Virus record (IMG/VR): IMGVR_UViG_3300022693_000799
Location: 124,001-188,000 of that record
Reading direction: 5' to 3' (one strand)
Length of the DNA stretch: 64,000 nt
Origin: a virus
The translations under genes and the position numbers were made by a program. Below are positions 7,635 through 15,628 of this stretch, in pieces. The notes beneath the pieces are model-generated. The model was not told the DNA's origin. It ran no database searches and saw nothing but the letters and a program-made list of their open reading frames with translations. Position 1 is the first letter of the stretch. The number at the start of each line of letters is the position of its first letter.

Positions 7635-8858
7635 ATGACCATGCGTAATGTTAAACTACTCTTGGATAGAGGACGTCTGACTGAAGAACAATTAGAACAA
7701 TTCTCATTAGTTAAAAGGCTGTTAAGACAGCGTTGTCAGACTTATCTATTTAACCCGCAACACGCCAACTCCATTACCGCTGGCTATACGCCAAGCGTCG
7801 AGGATATATTAAAGCGTGGTATTAGACAACCTAATGAACTCCCTGCTAATAGAACGCTATTAGAGATAGAGAGGGTGCGTCAAGAAGATAAAATTAAAGC
7901 AAATGCTAAAAACCAAGAATGGCAACTCAAAGCAAGTGAGTTATATCACCGTGAGTTATATAAAGCCATCGATATTGCATTAACTGAAAACCCTTTAAAA
8001 GCTATAGGGGTCGAGATACCTGATCTAGTTAACGTCCTTTACCATCCTAATGTAGATTTTAAGAAGTTGAGTAAACTAGTACAGCAATCAGACGCACTAA
8101 CCGACGGCATTGGTAGATTTGTTTTGCGTGAGCAGAATCAAGGACGTCTGACTAAGGTAGATGTTAAACGTCAAAACATGCAGACAGTTTTAGGTCAGCT
8201 AGGTAAAGATACCATAGATGAATTGTTACCGCTCCTACTTATACAACAAACCACCGACACGGGGATGGTTGTTAAACGTCAATCGGCGGAGATCAAATTT
8301 AGACGTCTTTTAAGCTACAACGTTAACTACGTTAGCCAAATCATAGCTACTCTAGGAGATAACACACCATATAAGCGCCTGACGGGCATTATAGGCGTGT
8401 TAGAGACCCTCACCTACATTACCGTATATCGATTATTCTGTATCCATCAGGACGAGGTTAGGGTGCGTGTAATGAGTAAGTGGCGTACGCAGAGTCAGCA
8501 CAGCTTACATGCGGCTATGCAAGATGTAGATATAAATTTCAATGTGCTATCTATCTGGATGGAGTCGTTCAAAGAGAAAGTACAAGAAATCATCATCCAA
8601 CAACTGGATTGGAATTATATAAGACCTGTGCGACGTGCATTAGAAGAACATCAGGAGCGCCTACCTCTACACGAACGGTCGGTCTTAGGTGTTGTTTTAA
8701 ATCACGGTTTTCAATTCGCACAGTTTAAACTTCTGGCTGAGGGTAAGCTAGCCAGCCGCAGTATTATAACTCAGTATCTATACGGGAGTTATATCCCTAA
8801 CGAACTTAGCCGGTTATTGCTAAGTTCTTCTATGACAACGGAGCCTGTTCAATCATGA
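7635..8858 (+). CDS. hypothetical helical protein
   Basis: This gene encodes 407 aa from the ATG at 7635. Other candidates are 7617 and 7641. AAAGGA at 7625-7630 lies 4 nt before 7635 and 10 nt before 7641, so either of those is plausible. The protein is basic and helical throughout, with Gln/Lys-rich stretches and no motif I recognise. Its last codons overlap the ATG of the HDOD gene by 4 nt (ATGA), so the two are translationally coupled and may act together. Confidence 0.6.
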   Translation: MTMRNVKLLLDRGRLTEEQLEQFSLVKRLLRQRCQTYLFNPQHANSITAGYTPSVEDILKRGIRQPNELPANRTLLEIERVRQEDKIKANAKNQEWQLKASELYHRELYKAIDIALTENPLKAIGVEIPDLVNVLYHPNVDFKKLSKLVQQSDALTDGIGRFVLREQNQGRLTKVDVKRQNMQTVLGQLGKDTIDELLPLLLIQQTTDTGMVVKRQSAEIKFRRLLSYNVNYVSQIIATLGDNTPYKRLTGIIGVLETLTYITVYRLFCIHQDEVRVRVMSKWRTQSQHSLHAAMQDVDINFNVLSIWMESFKEKVQEIIIQQLDWNYIRPVRRALEEHQERLPLHERSVLGVVLNHGFQFAQFKLLAEGKLASRSIITQYLYGSYIPNELSRLLLSSSMTTEPVQS

Positions 8859-9685
8859 AACATAACGCATTAACTTTATCTATTCTGGATAAGATTAATA
8901 GCAATGCGCTAACACTACCAACACTTCCTGATATCGCACTACGTGTAAAACAAACTGCTGAGTTAGAAGACTCAACAATTACTGATGTTAGTCAAGTCGT
9001 TGCAACGGATGCTGCACTTACTACCCGCATCCTACGCTACTCCAATACTGTATTAGTGCGCGGTGTATCAACGATTACCGATATTCACGAAGCCTGCAAG
9101 CGTATTGGCTTGGTTAAGCTTAAAAACCTAGCTATAGGTATGGCGATGGAACAGTTGTTTGATTCTAAGAACAAACAAATCCAAATTAAAATGCATGAAG
9201 TATGGATGGATACCGTTACTATGACCTCATGCGCCATGGGGGCGTTGGAGGTCTGTGCTAAACAAAAGCATATAAGAGAAGAAACATTATTCCTTGCTTG
9301 CCTAGTCCACAACATCGGCATGCTAGCTATACTTAACGAGGCAGAGACTAACCCATCCGAGTATGCTACCGATGCATTTCTTAATGAAACTGCCAATCGA
9401 CTTTCCCCTATCTTAGGTGGTCAGATCTTAAAACAATGGGAATTTGAACAACCTGTTATTTATGCGGTTGAACATTGGCGACGCCGTGAAACGGATGAAT
9501 CTAAGAAACGTATAGACTACGTAGACTACCTGCGTCTAGGTGCGGCGCTTAATGGCTACTACGGTGAGAAGCAAGATAGGATGATCAGACACTGTAAATC
9601 TAAAGGTATGTTTAAACATCCTGATCTACTAGAGTGTGAACGTTACCATGAAATATCTCAAGCAGTACTTGCTAGCTTTATCTAA
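8855..9685 (+). CDS. HDOD domain protein
   Basis: This gene encodes 276 aa. Residues ~15-220 form an HDOD domain, a non-catalytic relative of HD phosphohydrolases used in bacterial signalling. LPTLPDIALRVKQ near residue 17 is followed by DVSQVVATDAALTTRILRYSNT, then RIGLVKLKNLAIGMAMEQLF, and LACLVHNIGMLAIL around residue 152. The canonical HD pair reads H152-N153, fitting the view that HDOD domains have lost metal-dependent activity. In bacteria HDOD proteins act as scaffolds or regulators, often in cyclic-di-GMP or stress pathways, so here it may tune host signalling. It is the last gene before a bidirectional terminator, convergent with the helicase gene. Confidence 0.8.
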   Translation: MKHNALTLSILDKINSNALTLPTLPDIALRVKQTAELEDSTITDVSQVVATDAALTTRILRYSNTVLVRGVSTITDIHEACKRIGLVKLKNLAIGMAMEQLFDSKNKQIQIKMHEVWMDTVTMTSCAMGALEVCAKQKHIREETLFLACLVHNIGMLAILNEAETNPSEYATDAFLNETANRLSPILGGQILKQWEFEQPVIYAVEHWRRRETDESKKRIDYVDYLRLGAALNGYYGEKQDRMIRHCKSKGMFKHPDLLECERYHEISQAVLASFI

Positions 9686-9740
9686 ACGGCATAAGCTAAC
9701 CACCTAGCCGTGAGGCCGGGTGGTTAGGCTTTTATGCGGC
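9686..9740. terminator. bidirectional terminator, element A
   Basis: Arms CTAACCACC (9696-9704) and GGTGGTTAG (9719-9727) enclose a 14-nt inner segment TAGCCGTGAGGCCG. The box is ACGGCATAA on the left (TTATGCCGT for - strand transcription) and TTATGCGGC at 9732-9740 on the right. It separates the convergent HDOD and helicase genes. A copy with the inner segment reversed lies at 53572-53620. Confidence 0.8.
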
Positions 9741-11294
9741 ACTGTCGCCTTTGGGTAAATCCCACCATGCACTGTCGCCAGCACCTGGCTCACTGTTAAC
9801 ACCACCACCTACTGAACGTCTGGATAGGTCAGCTCCATGAATATCATCTGGAATATCACCTACTGACTCAAAGCGATACACGCAGAAGAGATCCTTATCT
9901 GGTGTAATCTTACCTGACTTACGGTGTTTACCACGCATCATGGTAAGGTAGCTATGTCCATCTCCAGGTTTCTCGATGTGGATGGTTATTTCTAAATCAG
10001 GCTCTTGGTCAATACCTTTAGCAGAATCGTAGTAACCTTTGTTAGCCACTTCCTTAACAAAGTCGCTATTACCCATACGTACTAACTGTTTAGCATCTGA
10101 ACTTAACTGGTGGGCTGTTAAGAACGTAATCGCTTTAGGGTTACAATAGTTACGTACACGTCTAAACAACTCACGAATACGAAATGCTTCATTAGTACCT
10201 GAGTTACAACCTTGCTTACTCATCATGTTCAAGTAGTCAACGGAAACAAGGTGGATCTCGTAGCCTTCAGCCTGGTATCTGTCTAGTAGCTCAAACAAAT
10301 CACGATAAGTAAAGTCCGTTGGGTCGAAACGCAAGAACTTAAAGTGATACCCGTTCCTACCTAAACGTTCTTTAAGGTAAGCCGCTGCTTCTTGTATGTT
10401 AACGTTAGAAACATCACACTCTTCCTTCGTCTCATTCTCTTTAAGGTTCTTATAAAGGATAAGAATGTTATCTTCAATCTTATTCTCTAAAGAGATATAG
10501 ATAATGAGAGGTTTCTTCTTAGGGTCTAACATGTATGGTTTGTTATAAAGCGCAACATGCTTAGGGATGTTCATTAGCATCCCTGATTTAAAGTTGTGCT
10601 GTAGTGCCCCTATTAGAATGAAGTCACCACGTCTAATCCCACCATGGTCACCTGTCATTCGATTCACACCTTGCCAACCTAAGCGCATGATGCCTTCTGT
10701 AGAGTTTGACTCATTACCATCTTTCATGACCTTTTCAAGATCATCGATGTTATCAATGTCTAATTCAGTGACCAAGCCTTGTGCATTTTCAATCATATTA
10801 CTGGTATAGGGCTCTAGCTTCTCAACAAGGTCGGCGGTAAAACTAGTCCAGTTAACTGACTCTTCATTAAAGTGTACATCCTGCGATGCTTGTTTAATGA
10901 TGTTCTTAATAGTGTTTCTTGATAAAAACTGACGAAGGGTACGGATGTGGTCGTAGCAGATTTGTTGTATACGTTCTTCGCTCTCTACCTCTACCATGCC
11001 AAGTTCAACTGCTTTGAATAACGACTCATCATCAATGATGTTTACACGAAGTCGTTGTATGATAGTATCTCGGTCATGTTTATACCCTGACGGTTCTTCT
11101 AGCATATATAGAAGTGTATCTCTAAGGGCAATGAGTGTGTCTTTTGACGATCCTGATACCGCACTGTTGAAGGTTGGTTTAAGTGCCTCTATTACATCTT
11201 TGATAATCGATTCAGATTGACCGCTATTATCCTCTAATTGACCCTCGCGATACAGCAGCATAATTGCTTTTACGAGTAAGAGTTTTGAGTCCAT
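9732..11294 (-). CDS. DnaB-like replicative helicase
   Basis: This gene encodes 520 aa. The N-terminal ~190 residues are helical, then comes a RecA-fold ATPase. RRGDFILIGALQHNFKS near residue 230 is a Walker A with Phe in place of the last Gly. A long alpha/beta region contains IHLVSVDYLNMM (Walker B with Asp), FLTAHQLSSDAKQL (sensor-type Gln), and MRGKHRKSG as a likely arginine-finger region. The order matches DnaB/gp41 hexameric helicases that unwind the replication fork. The degenerate P-loop is unusual. The C-terminal ~40 residues are Gly/Ser/Asp-rich and look disordered. It is convergent with the HDOD gene and divergent from the capsid-region gene at 11349. Confidence 0.8.
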   Translation of the reverse strand: MDSKLLLVKAIMLLYREGQLEDNSGQSESIIKDVIEALKPTFNSAVSGSSKDTLIALRDTLLYMLEEPSGYKHDRDTIIQRLRVNIIDDESLFKAVELGMVEVESEERIQQICYDHIRTLRQFLSRNTIKNIIKQASQDVHFNEESVNWTSFTADLVEKLEPYTSNMIENAQGLVTELDIDNIDDLEKVMKDGNESNSTEGIMRLGWQGVNRMTGDHGGIRRGDFILIGALQHNFKSGMLMNIPKHVALYNKPYMLDPKKKPLIIYISLENKIEDNILILYKNLKENETKEECDVSNVNIQEAAAYLKERLGRNGYHFKFLRFDPTDFTYRDLFELLDRYQAEGYEIHLVSVDYLNMMSKQGCNSGTNEAFRIRELFRRVRNYCNPKAITFLTAHQLSSDAKQLVRMGNSDFVKEVANKGYYDSAKGIDQEPDLEITIHIEKPGDGHSYLTMMRGKHRKSGKITPDKDLFCVYRFESVGDIPDDIHGADLSRRSVGGGVNSEPGAGDSAWWDLPKGDSAA

Positions 11295-11348
11295 GAGGTT
11301 TCCTATTGTATAGATGAATCACACGCAACTACCGTTTAAAGGCCCTTT

Positions 11349-11882
11349 ATGAATTATGTCATTATACCCCATTGGCTAAAGCAAACTTTAGCGCGTCTGG
11401 GCGAGCCTCTCACCAGTGTGCTGGATATTGAGAAATTGTCGTCTATACTATCACCCGAAGATGTTCAGTTCTACCAAGCTTGTTGTTATAACACGCTTAT
11501 GAAGCTAGGTTCTAATGATATCGTTTGGCTTAACGCATTAGCAGCAAGTTTTCCTCATGCTACTATTAAAGGGTTGCCAGATGTTCCAGAAGACGGCGCA
11601 CGCATTAAACTTATGCAGCACCAGGATACCGCTAGTCAGGCGCAACTTTTAGTCTTCGGGCAAACATTAGGAAGCGCCATTGAGTCTATCTCTATGAAAC
11701 CCTGCCTAATCGGCACGGATACTATAGGCTTATGCGTCGAGCCTAGTGAAGAACCTGTAGTGGTTGTAGATTTATATGAGGAACTGTTCAACATTCTTCA
11801 GATACGCTATAGTCATGGCGACATACTAAAGACGCCACTGTATACCAGCTACGTTGCGATGCAGCTGCGTCACGCAGCGTAG
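11349..11882 (+). CDS. hypothetical protein upstream of capsid gene
   Basis: This gene encodes 177 aa. AAAGG lies 6 nt before the ATG. It is mostly helical with four cysteines that do not form a CxxC pair, and I recognise no family. It opens the + strand virion block and is divergent from the helicase gene across a 54-nt gap, in which I see no clear promoter. Its position immediately before the major capsid gene suggests a capsid-related or morphogenesis role, by context only. Confidence 0.6.
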   Translation: MNYVIIPHWLKQTLARLGEPLTSVLDIEKLSSILSPEDVQFYQACCYNTLMKLGSNDIVWLNALAASFPHATIKGLPDVPEDGARIKLMQHQDTASQAQLLVFGQTLGSAIESISMKPCLIGTDTIGLCVEPSEEPVVVVDLYEELFNILQIRYSHGDILKTPLYTSYVAMQLRHAA

Positions 11883-11903
11883 TCATCCGCATTTTTAACC
11901 TGT

Positions 11904-11946
11904 AGAAGCAAACTCGTGTCACACACTGTATGAGACACACGCTTCT
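11904..11946 (+). other. imperfect hairpin upstream of capsid gene
   Basis: Outer arms AGAAGC / GCTTCT (11904-11909, 11941-11946) and an inner GTGTC / GACAC pair are separated by an uneven internal loop. It lies in the 99-nt leader of the capsid gene and is followed by TAATAAT. It could be an mRNA processing or stability element or a weak terminator. Confidence 0.35.
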
Positions 11947-11981
11947 TAATAATCCACGTTAATGAAAGGAAAGGTACGATA

Positions 11982-14144
11982 ATGTCCCTATTAAGCATCA
12001 AGAAAAAGGCAACTGGTTTAGGTGCCGCTCAAACAAGCATCTCCGCGCTTCTGCAGGGTCAAGGTGCTGATCTGTCTAACCACACCATCGCGAACAATCT
12101 TGTGGCATTGGAGTCTTTGGACGACAACGCACGTACGGATCTTGAAGCGTCTTTTGAACACGGTTCACAAGAGCTTAACACTGTACTGAAAGATACGCTT
12201 GGTGAAGATTTCCGTGTAAACGAAATCGGTCTTGAAGCAGCTGCAATTGCTCTACTTGCTAGCGGTAACCCTGCGGTTTACGCTCAGAAAGCAATGCGTG
12301 TTTCTACAGAAAGCAACGCAGAACTTCCAGCATTTGGTTCAGCGGGTTCAATGGACTTCCGCCTAACGCCTTCTAACGAAGCGTTCGATGAAACTGAACT
12401 TCGTAAGTTTGCTCCACACTCAATTGTATTCAACGCCCTTGCTGCGGTACAAGACCCGTTTGCTGAAGCATTCTTCCCAACTTACGTAATGTCTCCTGAC
12501 AACGCAGGTGCTGAAGTATCTGTACAGCGTACCATGGTTTTCAATGAAGTTACTCGTTCTGCTACTGGCAGCATCACTAACTTCGGTAAAGTTAACCTAG
12601 TAGAAGCGGTTCAAGATGCAACTATTCTTGAGAACCAAACTACTGCACTTGTTCCAGTTTACCTGGCTGACGACAGCCGCGCTGACTTCTTCGTAGACAC
12701 AGACGTACTAGCACCTGTTGACACTAAAGTTGACGGTGACGAGTTCAAGACTTCTGCACTTCGCGTAGACACGCAAATGGATCTGGTTTCTCTTGCAACT
12801 GGTCCTAACCGTATCAATGCACAGATCGACAGCACTGATTCTATCGACGGTCGTGTTGAACTTAAGACTGTTTACGTTCTTGTTCGCGATGCCGCTAACC
12901 AAGCCGATTCATCTACTGGTGAATCTGACGTTCTTGAGATCCAGGTTAAAGGTCTTCCACGTACTACTTTCCAGCCTGCTGCTGAAGGTGATAGCCGTGA
13001 AATGACACTAACGTTCTCTAACAACGCGGTATTGCTTGCTAACGACACTAAAGGTGTTGATGGTTCTGCTGCTGCTGCACTTAGCGGTCTTGGTGACAAC
13101 GTTGCGTCTGTTGACCTTAAGCTTAACGGTACAATTAACGTTGAAACTGGTGCACTTGAAATCAATGCATCACCTGTTCGCGTTAACGGTCTACACGACG
13201 CTAGCGGTACACCTATCTCTACTAGCACTGGTGCTGGTAAGACTGCTATCGACAGCTTCTCTATGGAAGTTATCGGTTACAAATTGGACGCGCGTCTAAC
13301 TAACGCTAACCGCCGTACTCGTGGTATCTTGATCGATCGCACTGAAGTTAAAGAGCGTTACACTGTACCACTAGGTGCACCTATCTCTGCACCTCAGCCT
13401 GTTCACGGTGCTAGCGACAGCGCTTCTGATCTACGTGCTCTTATTACAACTGCACGTACACGTACTTCAAACAACGCGGTAACTACTCTACTTAACTATG
13501 TAGATAGCCTTCGTTCAACTGTTGCACGTGCAAGCGCAACTGGTGCTGCTCCACAAGTACAAGGTATCGGTCGTCTTCTAGTGAAGCCTTACTTCCAAGA
13601 AGAAACTATCGATGCTAAAGCAGTGATCAACTCTACCAAGTCTCATGAGAAAGCAGCTGACTTCTCTGCGGTACTAGTAGACGCCATTCGTCAAATAGCT
13701 TATAAGATGATGGATCGTTCTAACTACGCAGCAGCGCTAGAAATGGAAACTGGTGGTACTAGCGTTAAGCCTAAGTTGATCATCGGTACAGATAACGTTA
13801 TCGCTCAGCACATCATGGTTTCTGGTGATGAACGCACTGCAAGCATCGGTATGGACTTTGAAGTTGTATCTTCACCTGATTCTCGTATGAATGGTAAGAT
13901 CGTTCTTGGTTTCGGTCGCGGTGCAAGCGGTAAGCCTGATGCACTTGGTTTTGGTACTCACTTCTACATGCCTGAGCTTACTAGCACAGCGCAAGTTTCA
14001 CGTGACAATGCTACAACTAAAGAAACTCAGGTTCAACCACGTGACCTACACGTTCCACACCTACCAGTATTGGGTGTGATCAACGTGTCTAACATCGACG
14101 CAGTCTTCACTGACTACATCGGTGGTGTACCAACACGTAGCTAA
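11982..14144 (+). CDS. major capsid protein, phiKZ gp120-like
   Basis: This gene encodes 720 aa, preceded by AAAGGAAAGG. It is the probable capsid shell subunit. Size, location before the polymerase beta gene and portal, and very strong use of abundant codons (GGT, CGT, AAC, GCT) fit the most highly expressed structural gene. The first ~110 residues are helical and Ala/Leu-rich, like a removable delta domain. STE ends at residue 110, matching the S-x-E cleavage rule I recall for phiKZ virion proteins, followed by SNAELPAFGSAG. The C-terminal domain (VLGFGRGASGKPDALGFGTH, DLHVPHLPVLGVINVSNID) is compact and beta-rich. Identity rests on context and recall. Mass spectrometry of virions would confirm it. 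Confidence 0.8.
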   Translation: MSLLSIKKKATGLGAAQTSISALLQGQGADLSNHTIANNLVALESLDDNARTDLEASFEHGSQELNTVLKDTLGEDFRVNEIGLEAAAIALLASGNPAVYAQKAMRVSTESNAELPAFGSAGSMDFRLTPSNEAFDETELRKFAPHSIVFNALAAVQDPFAEAFFPTYVMSPDNAGAEVSVQRTMVFNEVTRSATGSITNFGKVNLVEAVQDATILENQTTALVPVYLADDSRADFFVDTDVLAPVDTKVDGDEFKTSALRVDTQMDLVSLATGPNRINAQIDSTDSIDGRVELKTVYVLVRDAANQADSSTGESDVLEIQVKGLPRTTFQPAAEGDSREMTLTFSNNAVLLANDTKGVDGSAAAALSGLGDNVASVDLKLNGTINVETGALEINASPVRVNGLHDASGTPISTSTGAGKTAIDSFSMEVIGYKLDARLTNANRRTRGILIDRTEVKERYTVPLGAPISAPQPVHGASDSASDLRALITTARTRTSNNAVTTLLNYVDSLRSTVARASATGAAPQVQGIGRLLVKPYFQEETIDAKAVINSTKSHEKAADFSAVLVDAIRQIAYKMMDRSNYAAALEMETGGTSVKPKLIIGTDNVIAQHIMVSGDERTASIGMDFEVVSSPDSRMNGKIVLGFGRGASGKPDALGFGTHFYMPELTSTAQVSRDNATTKETQVQPRDLHVPHLPVLGVINVSNIDAVFTDYIGGVPTRS

Positions 14145-14153
14145 GCCTACTTC

Positions 14154-14171
14154 GGGGAGGGTTTCCTCCCC
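14154..14171 (+). terminator. hairpin after capsid gene
   Basis: A 7-bp GC-rich stem GGGGAGG / CCTCCCC with a GTTT loop lies 9 nt after the capsid stop. No T run follows, so it may protect the 3' end of the capsid mRNA or terminate only in part. Confidence 0.55.
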
Positions 14172-14278
14172 AACGCTTCATTAACAATCTGGTTAAAATG
14201 CGCTTGCGTATTACAAAACAAAAAAAGACAATGCCGGTTTAATTACCGTTTTAAATATCACTTAGTGTGGTTAAGTAA

Positions 14279-14314
14279 CACCTGGGGACTTAAGGTTCCT
14301 GGGTGTTATGCCGT
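14279..14314 (+). terminator. hairpin plus TTATGCCGT box
   Basis: An 11-bp stem with several G-U pairs (CACCTGGGGAC / GTTCCTGGGTG, loop TTAAG) is followed directly by TTATGCCGT at 14306-14314. A second TATGCCGT copy lies at 14316-14323. Confidence 0.65.
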
Positions 14315-14339
14315 CTATGCCGTCTCGACGATACTTCAG

Positions 14340-14350
14340 ACCTACATTAC
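14340..14350 (+). promoter_or_regulatory. putative phiKZ-type promoter
   Basis: ACCTACATTAC, with TACATTAC at 14343-14350, differs by one base from the phiKZ early core TATATTAC. It is intergenic, lies 25 nt after a terminator box, and ends 56 nt before the next ATG. Confidence 0.45.
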
Positions 14351-14406
14351 TAGAGTGGTCTTTGCGCTAAGACCATTAATAGGGTTAAGTTTAGAGAATA
14401 CGCCAA

Positions 14407-15531
14407 ATGGACAAATCTAGGAAAAGGGGGCATTTTACACGTATAAGATCAATGGAAGCGTATAAGGAAAATACGTATAGTCAGCCGCGACATGCAGCAC
14501 TGCGTGTGACTGAAAGCTATTATAACTATACAGGTAAGGTGCTATATCTCTCTCACCGTAACAACATTATGTTTCCTCTAACACTAGAGGATAAACACAT
14601 GAACATCCCATCGGCTCATGTAGGTAAGCTTATTGTCGAGCAAACCTTCTTAGTCGCCTATGACCGTGTGGATGAATTTATCAACCAGCTAATGATTGAC
14701 GTAGAAGAAGATGTTAACAATCAACACTGCGAACAGCAGCGCGTTATCGAAGCTATTACATCAGGAGACCATATAGAGAAACATAAATCAGGATTGAAGT
14801 TTACTATCCGATACATCATTGGTGGTAGGGCGATCTCAGATCACCCTAAAGGACTTTACTTAACTAACCTAGACGTTTGTATTGGGTTAGACGGGAACGA
14901 CGTTAGACATCCTTACTCTGGTAAGGACGCAACCAGTATCTTCACTCAACATGAGAATGATAGAAAAGCATTACTACGAAGTAACTTTACAATCACGCTG
15001 ATAGATAATGCCAAGCGGTTCGATTCACTGTACATCAATATCCAAGGGGATGTGATGGAGATTAAACCTACCATGTCAGAAAGCCTTGAGGACGGCATCT
15101 GGATACATCGTAGCTCCCACACATCGCAAGCTGGTGAGATTAACGGTATCTTTGTCAACGGTCCTACCACAAGCCATTACGAAACGTTAGACTGTTTGAA
15201 TCCAGATAACGTAGATGCACCTATGATTTACTACAACCCCCAAGAGTGTCTTACTTATGGGGATGAAGTTAAATTGTTGGAGAAGAAGTATCAGCTAGAG
15301 AAGCAACGGCTAGATAAAGAGGCAGCTGAAGCAGAAGAGCGTGCTAAACGTTTAGAAGAGTCACGTAAAGAACGTGATCATCAAAGGAAGATTGAGGAGT
15401 TGGAAAGAAAAGCAAAAGTAGATCGAATGAAGGATGAGCGTAGCGTTGGTGTGGAGATCCTTAAAATAGGCGGCGCATTAGTAACAGGCATCGGTATTGC
15501 ATTGGCGGCAGTGGCTAAATTCCGAGACTAA
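14407..15531 (+). CDS. hypothetical protein with C-terminal coiled coil
   Basis: This gene encodes 374 aa. The ribosome site is weak. The N-terminal ~280 residues look like a globular alpha/beta domain of no known family. Residues ~285-350 form a highly charged coiled coil (LEKKYQLEKQRLDKEAAEAE and onward), and the C-terminus ends in a Gly/Ala hydrophobic segment (LKIGGALVTGIGIALAAVA) that could be a membrane anchor. Lying between capsid and polymerase beta genes, it fills the position of phiKZ gp121/gp122, whose role I do not know. Confidence 0.6.
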   Translation: MDKSRKRGHFTRIRSMEAYKENTYSQPRHAALRVTESYYNYTGKVLYLSHRNNIMFPLTLEDKHMNIPSAHVGKLIVEQTFLVAYDRVDEFINQLMIDVEEDVNNQHCEQQRVIEAITSGDHIEKHKSGLKFTIRYIIGGRAISDHPKGLYLTNLDVCIGLDGNDVRHPYSGKDATSIFTQHENDRKALLRSNFTITLIDNAKRFDSLYINIQGDVMEIKPTMSESLEDGIWIHRSSHTSQAGEINGIFVNGPTTSHYETLDCLNPDNVDAPMIYYNPQECLTYGDEVKLLEKKYQLEKQRLDKEAAEAEERAKRLEESRKERDHQRKIEELERKAKVDRMKDERSVGVEILKIGGALVTGIGIALAAVAKFRD

Positions 15532-15628
15532 GCGTTAAGAATTACAGAGAACACTAACCCTATGGTGATGCTTAAAAAGAAGTGTCATTATGTCCGAATG
15601 TAGACATAACTGATCGGAGGATGATCTA

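Noticed and set aside
8412-8423. ACCTACATTACC inside the 7635 gene
   Set aside because: It matches the promoter-like element but encodes part of a conserved-looking reading frame and has no gene start within 100 nt. It shows that the motif alone is not proof of a promoter.
10567-11220. Open frames on the + strand opposite the helicase gene
   Set aside because: They lack ribosome sites and are antisense shadows of a clear DnaB-like coding sequence.
12708-13299. Several 60-118 residue frames inside the capsid gene on both strands
   Set aside because: They arise from the biased codon use of the highly expressed capsid gene and have no ribosome sites.
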